From Bacteroidota bacterium (GTDB lineage: Bacteria > Bacteroidota > Bacteroidia > Flavobacteriales_D > Sanyastnellaceae), in NCBI GenBank assembly GCA_027624855.1, contig JAQBTQ010000004.1:57908-121907 (forward strand): 64,000 nucleotides of DNA, read 5' to 3'. Below, piece by piece: positions 10,196 through 19,392 of the stretch. The notes below the pieces were generated by a model, which searched no databases, was not told where the DNA came from, and saw only the letters and a program-made list of their open reading frames with translations. Every line of letters begins with the position of its first letter. The first letter of the stretch is position 1. The position numbers and the translations under genes were made by a program.

Positions 10196-10203
10196 TTTTT
10201 CAT

Positions 10204-10232
10204 TTTGACATCGATTCTGCTACTTACCTTTG
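10204..10232 (+). promoter_or_regulatory. Bacteroidota-type promoter for the cysteine synthase
   Basis: TTTG (10204-10207), then 17 bases, then TACCTTTG (10225-10232) fits the Bacteroidota housekeeping promoter (TTTG at -33, TAnnTTTG at -7). Transcription would begin around 10237-10240, right at the ATG at 10239, implying a leaderless or almost leaderless message. Confidence 0.55.
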
Positions 10233-10238
10233 ACCCCG

Positions 10239-11228
10239 ATGAGTTTGCATAAAAACGTGCACCCAAACGTTCTCTCGACCATTGGCCAAACCCCGATGAT
10301 TCAGCTTCATCGAATGGTTGAGGATTTTCCTTGTCCCGTCTTTGCTAAGGTTGAATATTTCAATCCGGGACACAGCGTGAAGGACCGCATGGCGCTGCGC
10401 ATGATTGAAGACGCTGAGGCTTCAGGTCAATTGAAGCCGGGAGGCACGGTCATTGAATGCACCAGCGGGAATACGGGAATGGGGCTTGCATTGGCTTGCG
10501 CAGTGAAGGGGTACAAACTTATTTGTACCATGAGCGACAAACAGTCAAAAGAAAAGATTGACATTCTCAAAGCCATGGGAGCCGAAGTGCATGTTTGTCC
10601 TACGAATGTTGAGGCAGATCATCCGGATAGCTACTACAGTGTTGCAAAACGATGCCAAGAAGAGAATGAAAATAGTTTTTGGTGCAATCAGTACGACAAC
10701 CTGTCCAATCAGGAAGCGCATTACGCATCAACTGGCCCAGAAATTTGGGAGCAAACTGAGGGAAGGATTACCCACTTCGTGGTCGGTGTTGGAACGGGTG
10801 GCACAATCAGCGGAACCGGCAAGTACTTGAAGGAACAAAATCCAAATGTTAAAATTTGGGGCATTGATTCCTACGGCAGCGTTTTAAAGAAGTACCACGA
10901 AACCGGTGAGTTTGATGAAAATGAGATTTATCCCTATCTCACAGAAGGTGTAGGGGAAGACATTCTCCCAGCCAATGTCAATTTTGAGGTCATCGATCGT
11001 TTTGAGAAGGTGTCGGATCGAGATGGGGCATTGGCCGCGAGAGAAATGGCCCGAAAGGAAGGACTGTTTCTGGGCTACAGCTGTGGGAGCACCATCCAAG
11101 GGCTGCGCCAACTGAAATCAGAGTTGGGCCCCAATGATTTGGTTGTTTGCCTTTTTCACGATCATGGATCGCGCTACGTCGGAAAGATCTACAACGATGA
11201 TTGGATGCGCGGAAATGGCTGGCTATGA
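10239..11228 (+). CDS. PLP-dependent cysteine synthase / cystathionine beta-synthase-like enzyme
   Basis: A 329-residue fold-type II PLP enzyme. From the ATG start, SVKDR holds the PLP lysine (Lys48), TSGNTG binds the substrate carboxylate (about residues 74-79) and [12 protein letters not shown] binds the PLP phosphate. The TEGVGED and GYSCGS segments resemble cystathionine beta-synthases more than CysK, but the C-terminal CBS regulatory domain is absent. It either makes cysteine from O-acetylserine and sulfide or condenses serine with homocysteine; sequence alone does not decide. An in-frame TTG at 10230 lies within the promoter -7 box, so the ATG at 10239 is preferred. It overlaps the end of rocD tail to tail by six bases. 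Confidence 0.9.
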   Translation: MSLHKNVHPNVLSTIGQTPMIQLHRMVEDFPCPVFAKVEYFNPGHSVKDRMALRMIEDAEASGQLKPGGTVIECTSGNTGMGLALACAVKGYKLICTMSDKQSKEKIDILKAMGAEVHVCPTNVEADHPDSYYSVAKRCQEENENSFWCNQYDNLSNQEAHYASTGPEIWEQTEGRITHFVVGVGTGGTISGTGKYLKEQNPNVKIWGIDSYGSVLKKYHETGEFDENEIYPYLTEGVGEDILPANVNFEVIDRFEKVSDRDGALAAREMARKEGLFLGYSCGSTIQGLRQLKSELGPNDLVVCLFHDHGSRYVGKIYNDDWMRGNGWL

Positions 11229-12509
11229 TTCGCGTCGTTCGAATTCATCAATGGTTTTCCTGATAATCTGAATGCATTCATCCAATTCTTCACTCGACAT
11301 CACGAGGGGAGGAGCAAAACGAATGATGTTTCCGTGAGTTGGCTTGGCCAATAGCCCGTTTTCTTTGAGTGCCACACACAAGTCCCACGCGGTGGAGCTC
11401 TCCGGTGTGTCATTGATTACAATGGCGTTGAGAAGTCCCTTTCCACGTACCTGGGTCACCAAGTCAGAACGTTCGATGATACCTTCCATTGCGTTGCGAA
11501 AATGTGCGCCAAGTACGCGAGCATTTTGAGCTAACTTTTCCTCCACGACTACTTGCAACGCAGCTATTCCGACCTCTGCCGCTACCGGATTGCCACCAAA
11601 AGTCGATCCGTGTTGACCAGGGTGTATGACCCCCATAATTTCGTCATCCGCTAACACAGCGCTCACGGGGTAGGCACCACCTGATAACGCTTTGCCTAGG
11701 ATGAGTATATCCGCTTTTGAGAAACTCGGTTGCCGCTCACAATGGCTTTCACAGGTGCAATTCCCACAGGTTGCCAACAGCGAGCCTGTCCTTGCAATGC
11801 CTGTTTGTACTTCATCTGCTATGAAGAGGACTCCGGCCTTTTTGCAAGCTTGATGGGCACGCCGCACAAAATCCTCTGCAGGGGTGTAAACCCCCGCTTC
11901 TCCTTGGATGGGCTCTACCAAAAATCCTGCCACATTGGGATCCTGTAAAGCCACCTCCAATGCGTCAATGTCGTCATACGGAATCACTTCGAATCCCGGT
12001 GTGAAGGGCCCAAATCCACCTGTCGAATCGGGGTCTGTGCTGAAGCTGACGATGGTAGTCGTTCGCCCATGAAAATTGCCTTGGCAGGTGATGATTTTAG
12101 CTTGCCCTGCAGGTACTCCCTTTACATCGTAAGCCCACTTCCTTGCAATTTTGATCGCCGTCTCCACGGCTTCAGCGCCGGTGTTCATCGGTAGGACCTT
12201 ATCATAACCGAAAAAGGAAGTGACAAATTGCTCGTACTTACCCAAGTTGCTATTGTAAAAGGCCCGTGAAGTAAGGGTCAGTTTCTTGGCTTGTTCATTC
12301 ATTGCACCCACAATTTTTGGGTGGCAGTGGCCTTGGTTGACCGCCGAATAAGCACTTAAGAAATCGAAATACTTGTTTCCTTCTATGTCCCAAACGTAAA
12401 CGCCTTCTCCACGGTCTAAAACGACAGGTAAAGGGTGGTAATTGTGCGCTCCATGAGCGTTCTCCAATTCCATCGCATGCGACGAACTTTGCGGTGTAGT
12501 CAACTTCAT
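11223..12509 (-). CDS. rocD: Ornithine--oxo-acid aminotransferase with cysteine-rich insertion
   Basis: A class III PLP aminotransferase of 428 residues converting ornithine and 2-oxoglutarate to glutamate semialdehyde and glutamate. The PLP lysine is Lys273 in [10 protein letters not shown], the ring-binding Asp is in FIADEVQTG, and the N-terminal stretch [19 protein letters not shown] is typical of RocD. Between these, residues 248-257 hold [10 protein letters not shown], a four-cysteine cluster inserted where many homologues have a short loop; it could bind a metal. The ATG at 12509 is chosen because the upstream in-frame start at 12524 is TTG. It is divergent from ndk. Confidence 0.95.
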   Translation of the reverse strand: MKLTTPQSSSHAMELENAHGAHNYHPLPVVLDRGEGVYVWDIEGNKYFDFLSAYSAVNQGHCHPKIVGAMNEQAKKLTLTSRAFYNSNLGKYEQFVTSFFGYDKVLPMNTGAEAVETAIKIARKWAYDVKGVPAGQAKIITCQGNFHGRTTTIVSFSTDPDSTGGFGPFTPGFEVIPYDDIDALEVALQDPNVAGFLVEPIQGEAGVYTPAEDFVRRAHQACKKAGVLFIADEVQTGIARTGSLLATCGNCTCESHCERQPSFSKADILILGKALSGGAYPVSAVLADDEIMGVIHPGQHGSTFGGNPVAAEVGIAALQVVVEEKLAQNARVLGAHFRNAMEGIIERSDLVTQVRGKGLLNAIVINDTPESSTAWDLCVALKENGLLAKPTHGNIIRFAPPLVMSSEELDECIQIIRKTIDEFERRES

Positions 12510-12604
12510 GCCCCTAAGATACAATACCGTCTAGCCTTGGAGCGTGCATCGAGTTTGTTCGGGTTCGTTTTTTGTGGAATCCGTTCGAATAAAGAATTGC
12601 GAAT

Positions 12605-12612
12605 TACTTTTG
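12605..12612 (+). promoter_or_regulatory. Candidate -7 box of the ndk promoter
   Basis: TACTTTTG matches TAnnTTTG and lies 22 bases before the ndk ATG. A -33 TTTG at the usual spacing is not evident, so the site rests on the -7 box alone. Confidence 0.35.
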
Positions 12613-12634
12613 CACTCCAAATAACAACTACACC

Positions 12635-13054
12635 ATGGCGACGAATCGCACGTTTACGATGATCAAGCCCGATGCAACTGGAGCTGGTCACACTGGAAAA
12701 ATCATTGATCGAATCATTCAGGCTGGATTCTCCATCAAGGCAATGAAGTGGACGCAACTATCCATAAAAGATGCCGAAGCGTTTTACGCTGTGCACGCTG
12801 AGCGACCATTCTTTGGGGAGTTGACGGAGTACATGTCGAGTGGTCCAATCGTTGCGGCAATCTTGGAAAAAGATAATGCAGTTGCTGATTTTCGCGAGTT
12901 AATCGGTGCGACAAATCCTGCAGAAGCAGCACCTGGAACCATTAGAGCAGATTTTGCTGAGAGCATTGCAGCTAACGCAGTTCATGGATCAGATAGCGAT
13001 GAAAATGCAGCCATAGAGGGAGCATTTTATTTCAGTCAGCGCGAACTGGCCTGA
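12635..13054 (+). CDS. ndk: Nucleoside diphosphate kinase
   Basis: A 139-residue cytoplasmic kinase of normal family length that balances NTP and dNTP pools by phosphate transfer through a histidine intermediate. The N-terminal TFTMIKPDA and the active-site NAVHGSDS, with the phosphorylated His, are both intact, as is the Kpn-loop region with PGTIRADF. A strong hairpin terminator follows within 30 bases, and a TAnnTTTG box precedes it, so it is probably a monocistronic unit. Confidence 0.98.
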   Translation: MATNRTFTMIKPDATGAGHTGKIIDRIIQAGFSIKAMKWTQLSIKDAEAFYAVHAERPFFGELTEYMSSGPIVAAILEKDNAVADFRELIGATNPAEAAPGTIRADFAESIAANAVHGSDSDENAAIEGAFYFSQRELA

Positions 13055-13080
13055 CCTCAATATTCGTTTCGCATTCAGAA

Positions 13081-13107
13081 AAGCCTTCTTTCCGAGAAGG
13101 CTTTTTT
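13081..13107. terminator. Bidirectional intrinsic terminator between ndk and the helicase gene
   Basis: A perfect 9-base-pair stem (AAGCCTTCT/AGAAGGCTT) with loop TTCCG is followed by a T-run on the plus strand and has A residues on its other side. The stop codon of the convergent helicase gene begins inside the T-run, so the hairpin can end transcription from both sides. Confidence 0.85.
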
Positions 13108-14554
13108 ATTCAAAGAAATCGTCCGAAAAATTGAGTAGGGCGATTGAAGACTTCGAACGAGTAAAGGCGGTGTACAACCATCGAAGCCACTCCAAATCCA
13201 TTGAATCCTCTGTGACATACCCGGGATCTACAATTACGGATTCCCATTGTCCACCTTGGGCTTTATGACATGTCATGGACCAGGCAAACTTCACTTGTAG
13301 GGCTTGATAACATTCGTCGCCCTTGACCGCCTTGAGAATCGCCGATTTTGATCCAAGGTCGATATAATCCTCTGCAATGGTATCGCGCAAAGCTTGCAAT
13401 TGCATGAATGGAATTGAAGGCAAATCAGATGAGAGAATGCTCAAATTGATACAAACTTCAAAAGGATGAAAATGAGGTGCGTCAGTAAATTCAACTTCCA
13501 CATTGGCAAAATCGATGCCGTAGCGCTTGAATCGTTTGATGATTTTGGTGACTGAAATCACATCTCCGTTCGCAAGAAGTTGCGTCGGAATGTGTTCAAT
13601 CGACGCCAGCCAATGGTAGTTGTTCTTTACGATCATCAATCGGTCTCCAACTTCCAGTGCTTCTTCTCGCCAGAGAATGCGATGTCGGATTTGCTGATTG
13701 AATGCCTGCGCTCGCTTGTTTGATCGGGTGATGATGACGGTTTGGTCTTCACCGTATTGCCTGAATGCATCTTCGATGTATTCTTGGAGGTCATTTCCAT
13801 CAATGCGATGGACGTCATTTTTTCCGGTTATGCTGAATTTGGGTCGCTGCGGTTGCTGTTGATCAATGAGGAGTCGAATTCCGTGTGCATTGAGTAAAAT
13901 TCCACTTTCTAGTTCTTGACGAACAACGTCCGTCAGTCGAATGGTAGCTACCGTAAGCCCAAATTCCCGTCTCATTTTGTCTTCATTCAATGCGGGGCTC
14001 TCGGTTTCCCCGACTGGAGGGAGCTGAGCGTCGTCTCCAACCAAAACCAATTTGCAGTTTTCTCCTGTGAAGACAAATTCCATGAGGTCATCAAGCAAGC
14101 TACGACCATTGACCAATGGTGAATTTTCTGACTGGGCAAAGTCTCCAATCATGGATGCCTCGTCGACCACAAAAATCGCATTCTCCAGCGTGTTCGGGGC
14201 CAATCCATAATTCGGTGTTCCGTCCGGATTTTTTTTTGTCCGGTAAATCAATCGATGAATGGTAGAGGCCTGACAATTTGAATAGGATTGCATGACTTTC
14301 GCTGCTCGTCCAGTGGGAGCGAGCAGGATGGGTCGGGTGCCAAAATCTTTTAAAGTGGCAACAAATGCAGCGACACTTGTGGTTTTTCCTGTTCCCGCAT
14401 AGCCTCGAATCATCAGGGCGCATCGAGGTTGTACGCTGCATTGAAAGCGCGCCAAAGCTTGAATCAATCGCCCTTGTCCATCGGTTGGGAGGTGGGGGAA
14501 ATGCGCGGCCATTCGATTGACAAAAGCATCAATTTGGACCGAGGGTTGTGCCAT
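13106..14554 (-). CDS. RecD-like AAA ATPase / DNA helicase
   Basis: A 482-residue superfamily 1 helicase-like protein. Walker A is GYAGTGKTT (about residues 48-56), Walker B is FVVDEASM, motif III-like is LVLVGDDAQLPPVG, and the C-terminal UvrD_C_2-like region has TCHKAQGGQWESVIVD and LRWLYTAFTRSKSS. The order and spacing match small RecD-type 5'-3' helicases that stand alone in Bacteroidota and lack the N-terminal domain of RecD2. The likely role is DNA repair or recombination in the cytoplasm; no RecBC partner is nearby. It is convergent with ndk and shares its terminator. Confidence 0.88.
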   Translation of the reverse strand: MAQPSVQIDAFVNRMAAHFPHLPTDGQGRLIQALARFQCSVQPRCALMIRGYAGTGKTTSVAAFVATLKDFGTRPILLAPTGRAAKVMQSYSNCQASTIHRLIYRTKKNPDGTPNYGLAPNTLENAIFVVDEASMIGDFAQSENSPLVNGRSLLDDLMEFVFTGENCKLVLVGDDAQLPPVGETESPALNEDKMRREFGLTVATIRLTDVVRQELESGILLNAHGIRLLIDQQQPQRPKFSITGKNDVHRIDGNDLQEYIEDAFRQYGEDQTVIITRSNKRAQAFNQQIRHRILWREEALEVGDRLMIVKNNYHWLASIEHIPTQLLANGDVISVTKIIKRFKRYGIDFANVEVEFTDAPHFHPFEVCINLSILSSDLPSIPFMQLQALRDTIAEDYIDLGSKSAILKAVKGDECYQALQVKFAWSMTCHKAQGGQWESVIVDPGYVTEDSMDLEWLRWLYTAFTRSKSSIALLNFSDDFFE

Positions 14555-14683
14555 GGAAGCGAAGTTAAGGGAAGGAACCGCTGCATCGATTTAAGTTCCA
14601 TTGGTCGGAAATTTGTGGACGTTCTGATCTGTCGTAGATTCGCACCGTCATAGGGACATCGAACTTTCTATTTATACGAAGAG

Positions 14684-15565
14684 ATGGAAACTTTATTTAA
14701 GGAATTCAACAAATACGTGGTATCCGTGCTGCTTTTCGCTGCAGGATTGGGTTTTTTCATTAAGTACCTCGGAGGTGACGATGTGGAGAGCCAACCAAAG
14801 GCGATGTTGGTGGCTTCCCTCGCGTTGATTTTTGTCGCAATCATAGCGCTTCCCGTCGTGCTAGAAAAGCTAAGCGGGATGATTTATCGCGTCCTGACCA
14901 TCGTTGGATCAATTGCTGCCATTTGGCTGGGGTATGAGGTGTTTTACAGTGTGGATGAAGAGATCGAATTCAGAGAAAAGAAAGCAAGGGTCGATGCCCA
15001 GACCATTCAGGCATTGAAAGACATTCGAGACGCACAAGATGCCTATCTTGAAATCAACGGGTTCTTCTGTAACAACTTCGATACGCTTCAGGCTTTTCTG
15101 TATGCGGAGGTCATTCCAGTGAGCTTCAATATGGGATCGTTTAATGACACGTTGCCGGAAGATGCCAGTAGAGAAATGGGGTTGGTATTAACGCGTGCGG
15201 AGCTTCCACAGAAAGCTGCAGAATTAGGGTTAACAGAGGATGAATTTGTGGATTTGATTTCGATGGATTCTACGACGTATAAAGTTCGAGATGTGATCTA
15301 CACCTCTTTTTACGCTGAGAATTTTGATCCTGAAGTGCGAAGTGCGAAAAAATTACCGCGGGTTTCGGTTGATAGTTTATGGTTCAACCCACTCAGTGGC
15401 GAACGTTTTATGCTTGAGACAAGCACCACGGATGTTGGAGGGGTGAATATGTCAACCATTTTGGTGAAGGATCCTACGCCGTTCGGTCGTGAAAAAGTAA
15501 AAAAGGATACCTTGCGCTTCGGCTCCTTGACGGATGCGCACACCGATGGAAACTGGAGAAACTAA
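14684..15565 (+). CDS. Conserved membrane protein of unknown function
   Basis: A 293-residue protein with three predicted membrane helices near the N-terminus (about residues 11-29, 40-60 and 68-90), followed by a charged helix and a soluble C-terminal half. No catalytic motif is visible. The stretch DIRDAQDAYLEINGFFCNNFDTLQAF, given here only by its ends, resembles pilin-like or helix-turn segments in uncharacterised Bacteroidota proteins. It heads a plus-strand cluster with DUF3822, rsmD and coaD and overlaps the next gene by 32 bases, which implies co-transcription. Function cannot be assigned. Confidence 0.75.
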   Translation: METLFKEFNKYVVSVLLFAAGLGFFIKYLGGDDVESQPKAMLVASLALIFVAIIALPVVLEKLSGMIYRVLTIVGSIAAIWLGYEVFYSVDEEIEFREKKARVDAQTIQALKDIRDAQDAYLEINGFFCNNFDTLQAFLYAEVIPVSFNMGSFNDTLPEDASREMGLVLTRAELPQKAAELGLTEDEFVDLISMDSTTYKVRDVIYTSFYAENFDPEVRSAKKLPRVSVDSLWFNPLSGERFMLETSTTDVGGVNMSTILVKDPTPFGREKVKKDTLRFGSLTDAHTDGNWRN

Positions 15566-16325
15566 TCGAACCGCAACAGGCGGAATGCTCGTTTTAGGAT
15601 GGGATGGTGAAACCCTGTTCTGGTTGGCATTGAAAGACCGAAGGGTTCAGGAATACGGGTCAGAGGTGTTTTCAGGTGATTGGTCTAGCATAAGGGCCAA
15701 AATGGGTTCCTATCCAACCGTTCGCGTAACTTGGCTTCGACCAGTTTTTAGCCTTTTGCCAGTGCCAGTTGCAGAGGGGCTTGAGCAAGAGGTCATGGCG
15801 CTGCAACATGGAAAGACAGACCTCGGGTTGCGAACTTTTCGAACCGATCGACTAGGAGAAGCCTTGCTGTTGATTGAAAACGATTTGGTAGGAGTCGATG
15901 ATTCATTGAATGTTCGATGGCCCCTGCATACTTGGTCTTCTGCGACCTTGGGTTGGCTGGAGTCAAAAGGTAAAGTCTCTGCAAACTCGGATTTTAAGAT
16001 TTCGGTCTTCATCAATGTCGGAAGGAAAAGGGCGTTAATGTGCAGATTTCATCAAGGATCATTGCGTTGGTGTTTGGCAACCGAAGATCTGGAAGGAACA
16101 GGGTTATTGTATCATGTTGTGAACTCCATGGTCCGTGATGATCTGGACCCCCAGGTTGAAAAAGTTGAAGTTGAAATTGGTGGAGCAATTCAAAATGATT
16201 CGCCAATAATTCAAGACTTTTCTCGTTTTTTCACTGCAGTGCGCATGGAAGACCACGGGCTAATTTGGTCGGATGGTGAGCCAGAAGCGTCTGGTATGTG
16301 GTCATTATTGCAATACGCCATTTAA
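15534..16325 (+). CDS. DUF3822 family protein
   Basis: A 263-residue cytoplasmic protein recognised mainly by its place directly before rsmD and coaD, the position of DUF3822 proteins in Bacteroidota, and by segments such as FINVGRKRALMCRF and LLYHVVNSM. The family has an actin-like ATPase (ASKHA) flavour, but its function is unknown. The start at 15534 overlaps the upstream gene by 32 bases; an in-frame ATG at 15546 is an equal alternative. Its stop overlaps the rsmD start by one base (TAATG), indicating translational coupling. Confidence 0.75.
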   Translation: MRTPMETGETNRTATGGMLVLGWDGETLFWLALKDRRVQEYGSEVFSGDWSSIRAKMGSYPTVRVTWLRPVFSLLPVPVAEGLEQEVMALQHGKTDLGLRTFRTDRLGEALLLIENDLVGVDDSLNVRWPLHTWSSATLGWLESKGKVSANSDFKISVFINVGRKRALMCRFHQGSLRWCLATEDLEGTGLLYHVVNSMVRDDLDPQVEKVEVEIGGAIQNDSPIIQDFSRFFTAVRMEDHGLIWSDGEPEASGMWSLLQYAI

Positions 16326-16858
16326 TGAGGATTACAGGTGGAACATGGAAAGGGAGACGTCCTAAAATTTCGAAAGGGTTTCGAGGCCGACCAACAACGG
16401 ATTTTGGAAGAGAAGGACTTTTTAACTTGTTAAGATCCCGAATTGATCTGCCAGGAAAATCTGTTTTGGAGTTGTTCGCTGGCACCGGAATGGTTGGTTT
16501 AGAATTCTTGAGTAGAGGGTGTGATTCTGTAACCAGCATTGAATTGGACGCGCGCGCCGTGCGATCGATGATGGATATCGCGAGAGAATGGGAACTGGAT
16601 GATTGGGAAATTGTCCGTGGAGATGCATTAAAATTTCTACAACACTCGGCGACCCAATTTGATTTGATTTTTGCTGATCCACCGTACGATCTCGATGAGC
16701 TCGAGGCTTTGCCTCAACGCATCATGGAAGGGAACTTGTTGGTTCCAAATGGTTGGTTTATTTTGGAACATGGTGAGCGGTCCGATGTCTCTCAACTCGC
16801 TTATTATCAGGAGACAAGAAAATACGGGCATGTTCATTTTAGTTTATTTCATCGGTAA
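16325..16858 (+). CDS. rsmD: 16S rRNA (guanine966-N2)-methyltransferase RsmD
   Basis: A 177-residue SAM-dependent methyltransferase. MRITGGTWKGRRP is the typical N-terminus and fixes the start at 16325; the longer open frame back to 16298 lies inside the previous gene. The SAM site is LELFAGTGMVGLE and the catalytic motif is FADPPYDL (the DPPY signature of N2/N6 methyltransferases). It methylates G966 of 16S rRNA in the small subunit. The gene is one-base overlapped with DUF3822 and ten bases from coaD, the common rsmD-coaD pairing. Confidence 0.95.
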   Translation: MRITGGTWKGRRPKISKGFRGRPTTDFGREGLFNLLRSRIDLPGKSVLELFAGTGMVGLEFLSRGCDSVTSIELDARAVRSMMDIAREWELDDWEIVRGDALKFLQHSATQFDLIFADPPYDLDELEALPQRIMEGNLLVPNGWFILEHGERSDVSQLAYYQETRKYGHVHFSLFHR

Positions 16859-16868
16859 AACCTGAAGC

Positions 16869-17324
16869 ATGAAGAAAGCAGTATTTCCAGGCTCATTTGA
16901 CCCCATCACCCGTGGTCATTTGAATATATTGGAGCGAAGCGTTCCGTTATTTGATGAAATAATCCTTGCGATAGGGGTTAATTCAGCGAAAACCTCCATG
17001 TTTCCATTGGAGCAAAGACTGAATTGGTTGAAGGCAGTTTCAGAACCTTTTTCCAATGTTTCAGTGGCCTCCTTTGAGGGATTGACGGCTGATTTTTGTA
17101 ATCGTGAAGGTGCCAATTGGTTGATAAGGGGTGTTCGAAATGGAGGTGATTTTGAATATGAGCGAACCATTGCCCAAATGACCAGGGTGTTGCAACCATC
17201 TTTGGAGACGATCATTCTATTCACGGATCCTGAATTTGCGCACATCCATTCGAACGTTGTACGGGAAATCCTGAAAAACCACGGCGACGTAAGAGCATTC
17301 ATTCCTGAATCCGTAGTCATATAA
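16869..17324 (+). CDS. coaD: Phosphopantetheine adenylyltransferase
   Basis: A 151-residue nucleotidyltransferase catalysing the penultimate step of coenzyme A synthesis, 4'-phosphopantetheine plus ATP to dephospho-CoA. The start FPGSFDPITRGHLNIL holds the T/HxGH nucleotide-binding motif, and the C-terminal VREILKNHGDVRAFIPESV is the conserved ending. The usual ISSTLVRE is HIHSNVVRE here, a mild variant of the second nucleotide motif. It is the last clearly assigned gene of the membrane protein-DUF3822-rsmD-coaD cluster, ten bases before the next coding region. Confidence 0.97.
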   Translation: MKKAVFPGSFDPITRGHLNILERSVPLFDEIILAIGVNSAKTSMFPLEQRLNWLKAVSEPFSNVSVASFEGLTADFCNREGANWLIRGVRNGGDFEYERTIAQMTRVLQPSLETIILFTDPEFAHIHSNVVREILKNHGDVRAFIPESVVI

Positions 17325-17334
17325 TTTTCGGGAT

Positions 17335-18777
17335 ATGCGAATTGCGATGCGATTGGGATCGGTCTTGTTTTTGATGATTTATTGTCACTTGTCGATGGCA
17401 CAATCCGAATCCCATCAGCTGACATTGCGCGGGACATTGGAATTGGAGGAATCCTTGGGAGATATCATCGATGTGAAACAATTGGTCTACCCAGGCTTGG
17501 GAGTGGGCGTTTGGACTGACCCCATCATTGTGGGAGAAGATGGTCAATTCGAGTGGTTATTAAAGTCGGTTGAATTACCAACTTGGTTTGAGCTTCATCT
17601 TCCTCCTTGGACATGGGAGGTCTTGGTTCTACCGGACGAGTCTTCGGAGCTTGTTCTTCGGTCCATTCCAAATCAATCGATGCGTTTGCAAGGAGTGCCC
17701 GGAGAAGCAGTTTGGGTTGAAAGTCCAGCCTATAAGGCACTCCTCAAATTGGATGTTTTTCAATTGCAAGCCATGGATGCACTATACGAACCTGTGGTTG
17801 AACTTGTTGAAGCTCGATCGAATAGTAACCTCGATTCTTTGGACCAGCTACTAGACACGTATGATTTATCATTCGATTCTTTGTGCAATGTGGTCGTTGG
17901 TGAACTGGTCGATCAGGTCTTTCGAGATGGCCTTTGGGAAAGGCGATTGATTTGGAAAAGGAATTTGGGAATGTCCGACGTCTATTTGGATTCCCTTTGG
18001 AATCAATGGCAGCTTGAACGACGAGATCAAATTGAATTAACGGCATTGAATTCGCTGCACATTTTTCGTGGATTGGAGGTCGTGCTGGGAGATTGGTGGC
18101 TGGATGAACGATCCTTCGATTGGGATGAAGTTGATCAGAGCCTACGCTACCATTCAATGGATTCGCTGAAAAATGCCATGGGGCCAAGATGGGCCAATGT
18201 TTCTGTTGAAGAATTGGCAGGTGCGTGGTTGATCATGGCGAAGAAAGCGCCGTCGAGACGCGTCGGGAGGGTTTGGCAAGAGGTTCCATTTCCTGCAGGA
18301 TACGAAGAGGCATTCAACGCGCTGGTCAAAGACAGAAACCGGGGAAGTCAAGGGACGAAAGTTGAAGATTTCTTGGTGGTTTCCCCCAATGGCTCTCCGA
18401 TACCACTGAGTCAATTTTGTCCTGAGCCATGGAAGGTCATTCTGCTGATAAAAAGTGAATCGGCCATGTCAAAAAGAGAGCGCGAAGTTTTTGGCTCGCT
18501 CCAATCAATGATAAACCGTCCGGAAATTGGTTGGTGCATTTTGACGATTGAACATTCCAATGAAGCATGGGAAAAGCTATTGGATTCAAGAGGTCGAATT
18601 GAAAGCATGGGTCGCGTTGGAAACAATCCGCTTGTGATGGAAGAACTGGGCATTGGGACGCTGCCACAAGTGGTCATTCTCGATCCGAATTTCAAGATTT
18701 ATCAAAATCGAACGCCTTTGCCTAGTCAAGGATTGATGGAAGTCATTCAAAGAATCCTAGTTATTTCGAGGCGCTAA
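17335..18777 (+). CDS. Secreted thioredoxin-fold protein lacking the CxxC motif
   Basis: A 480-residue exported protein with a signal peptide ending about residue 22 (LSMAQS). The N-terminal part (residues 25-110) is beta-rich and resembles the DUF4369-like domains of TlpA proteins; the middle is helical. The last 130 residues look like a thioredoxin fold (SPNGSPIPLSQF, then WKVILLIKSES where the CxxC helix should begin, then the cis-proline loop GTLPQVVILD), but the redox cysteines are absent. It is therefore probably not a redox enzyme. It starts ten bases after coaD and ends in a four-base convergent overlap with the NUDIX gene. Confidence 0.65.
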   Translation: MRIAMRLGSVLFLMIYCHLSMAQSESHQLTLRGTLELEESLGDIIDVKQLVYPGLGVGVWTDPIIVGEDGQFEWLLKSVELPTWFELHLPPWTWEVLVLPDESSELVLRSIPNQSMRLQGVPGEAVWVESPAYKALLKLDVFQLQAMDALYEPVVELVEARSNSNLDSLDQLLDTYDLSFDSLCNVVVGELVDQVFRDGLWERRLIWKRNLGMSDVYLDSLWNQWQLERRDQIELTALNSLHIFRGLEVVLGDWWLDERSFDWDEVDQSLRYHSMDSLKNAMGPRWANVSVEELAGAWLIMAKKAPSRRVGRVWQEVPFPAGYEEAFNALVKDRNRGSQGTKVEDFLVVSPNGSPIPLSQFCPEPWKVILLIKSESAMSKREREVFGSLQSMINRPEIGWCILTIEHSNEAWEKLLDSRGRIESMGRVGNNPLVMEELGIGTLPQVVILDPNFKIYQNRTPLPSQGLMEVIQRILVISRR

Positions 18778-19385
18778 CGATTGTCCAGCATCTTATTGAC
18801 AAGTGCTGTAATGCTGGGGTATGAATTGTTTTCAATTTTGGCGAGGTCATCTTGGTGGATCCAGTGAACGTCAGTGATTCCCTCGATTGACTGGGGATTT
18901 CCTGGTGTGTCGTCGCCGTCGTGAAAGGCATGGTACCAAAAAGTCGTTTTTAAAATCGGCGTGCCCCCTTCATCGTACGTGTGGTAGGTTTTGTCAATAA
19001 ACGACCCTAACGCAAGCGGTTGTATCCCAGTCTCTTCCTCCACCTCTCGCAAGGCAGCATCCTCAATGGCCTCCTTTGGTTCGACTTTTCCTTTCGGTAA
19101 ATCCCATTTGCCATTCCGTTCGATCCAAAGCAGATGGTCAAGCTTGTTGGTAACGATGCAGCCCGCTGCAAGAACCTCTCGGTAATTGAAACAGAATTGC
19201 ATCCATTGCTCTTCTGGATTCGAACAAACAAGGCTGATGGCATTGATGCCGGGATGATCACGTATTAACTGAGGGAGCTCATTCAGGCACTTTTTACCCG
19301 GTTCGCGAATAATCAAAGATTGTTCAGTTTTGGGAGCGTTTTCTTGAAAAAACACTGCCCGATTCATGATGTAAACTTCATACAT
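18774..19385 (-). CDS. NUDIX hydrolase
   Basis: A NUDIX-fold pyrophosphohydrolase of about 203 residues. The NUDIX box is GKVEPKEAIEDAALREVEEE plus TGI, fitting Gx5Ex7REUxEExGU, so Mg2+ binding and hydrolysis of a nucleoside diphosphate derivative are expected; the substrate is unknown. The N-terminal 80 residues are an extra domain of this Bacteroidota subgroup. The frame opens at 19394 (MARMYEVY), where its ATG would overlap the pyrE ATG; the ATG at 19385 (MYEVYIMNRAVFF) is the alternative chosen here. It is divergent from pyrE with at most a few bases between. Confidence 0.88.
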   Translation of the reverse strand: MYEVYIMNRAVFFQENAPKTEQSLIIREPGKKCLNELPQLIRDHPGINAISLVCSNPEEQWMQFCFNYREVLAAGCIVTNKLDHLLWIERNGKWDLPKGKVEPKEAIEDAALREVEEETGIQPLALGSFIDKTYHTYDEGGTPILKTTFWYHAFHDGDDTPGNPQSIEGITDVHWIHQDDLAKIENNSYPSITALVNKMLDNR

Positions 19386-19392
19386 TCGCGCC

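Noticed and set aside
16916..17437. 173-residue minus-strand frame over coaD
   Set aside because: Antisense to coaD and the next gene's start; no family features.
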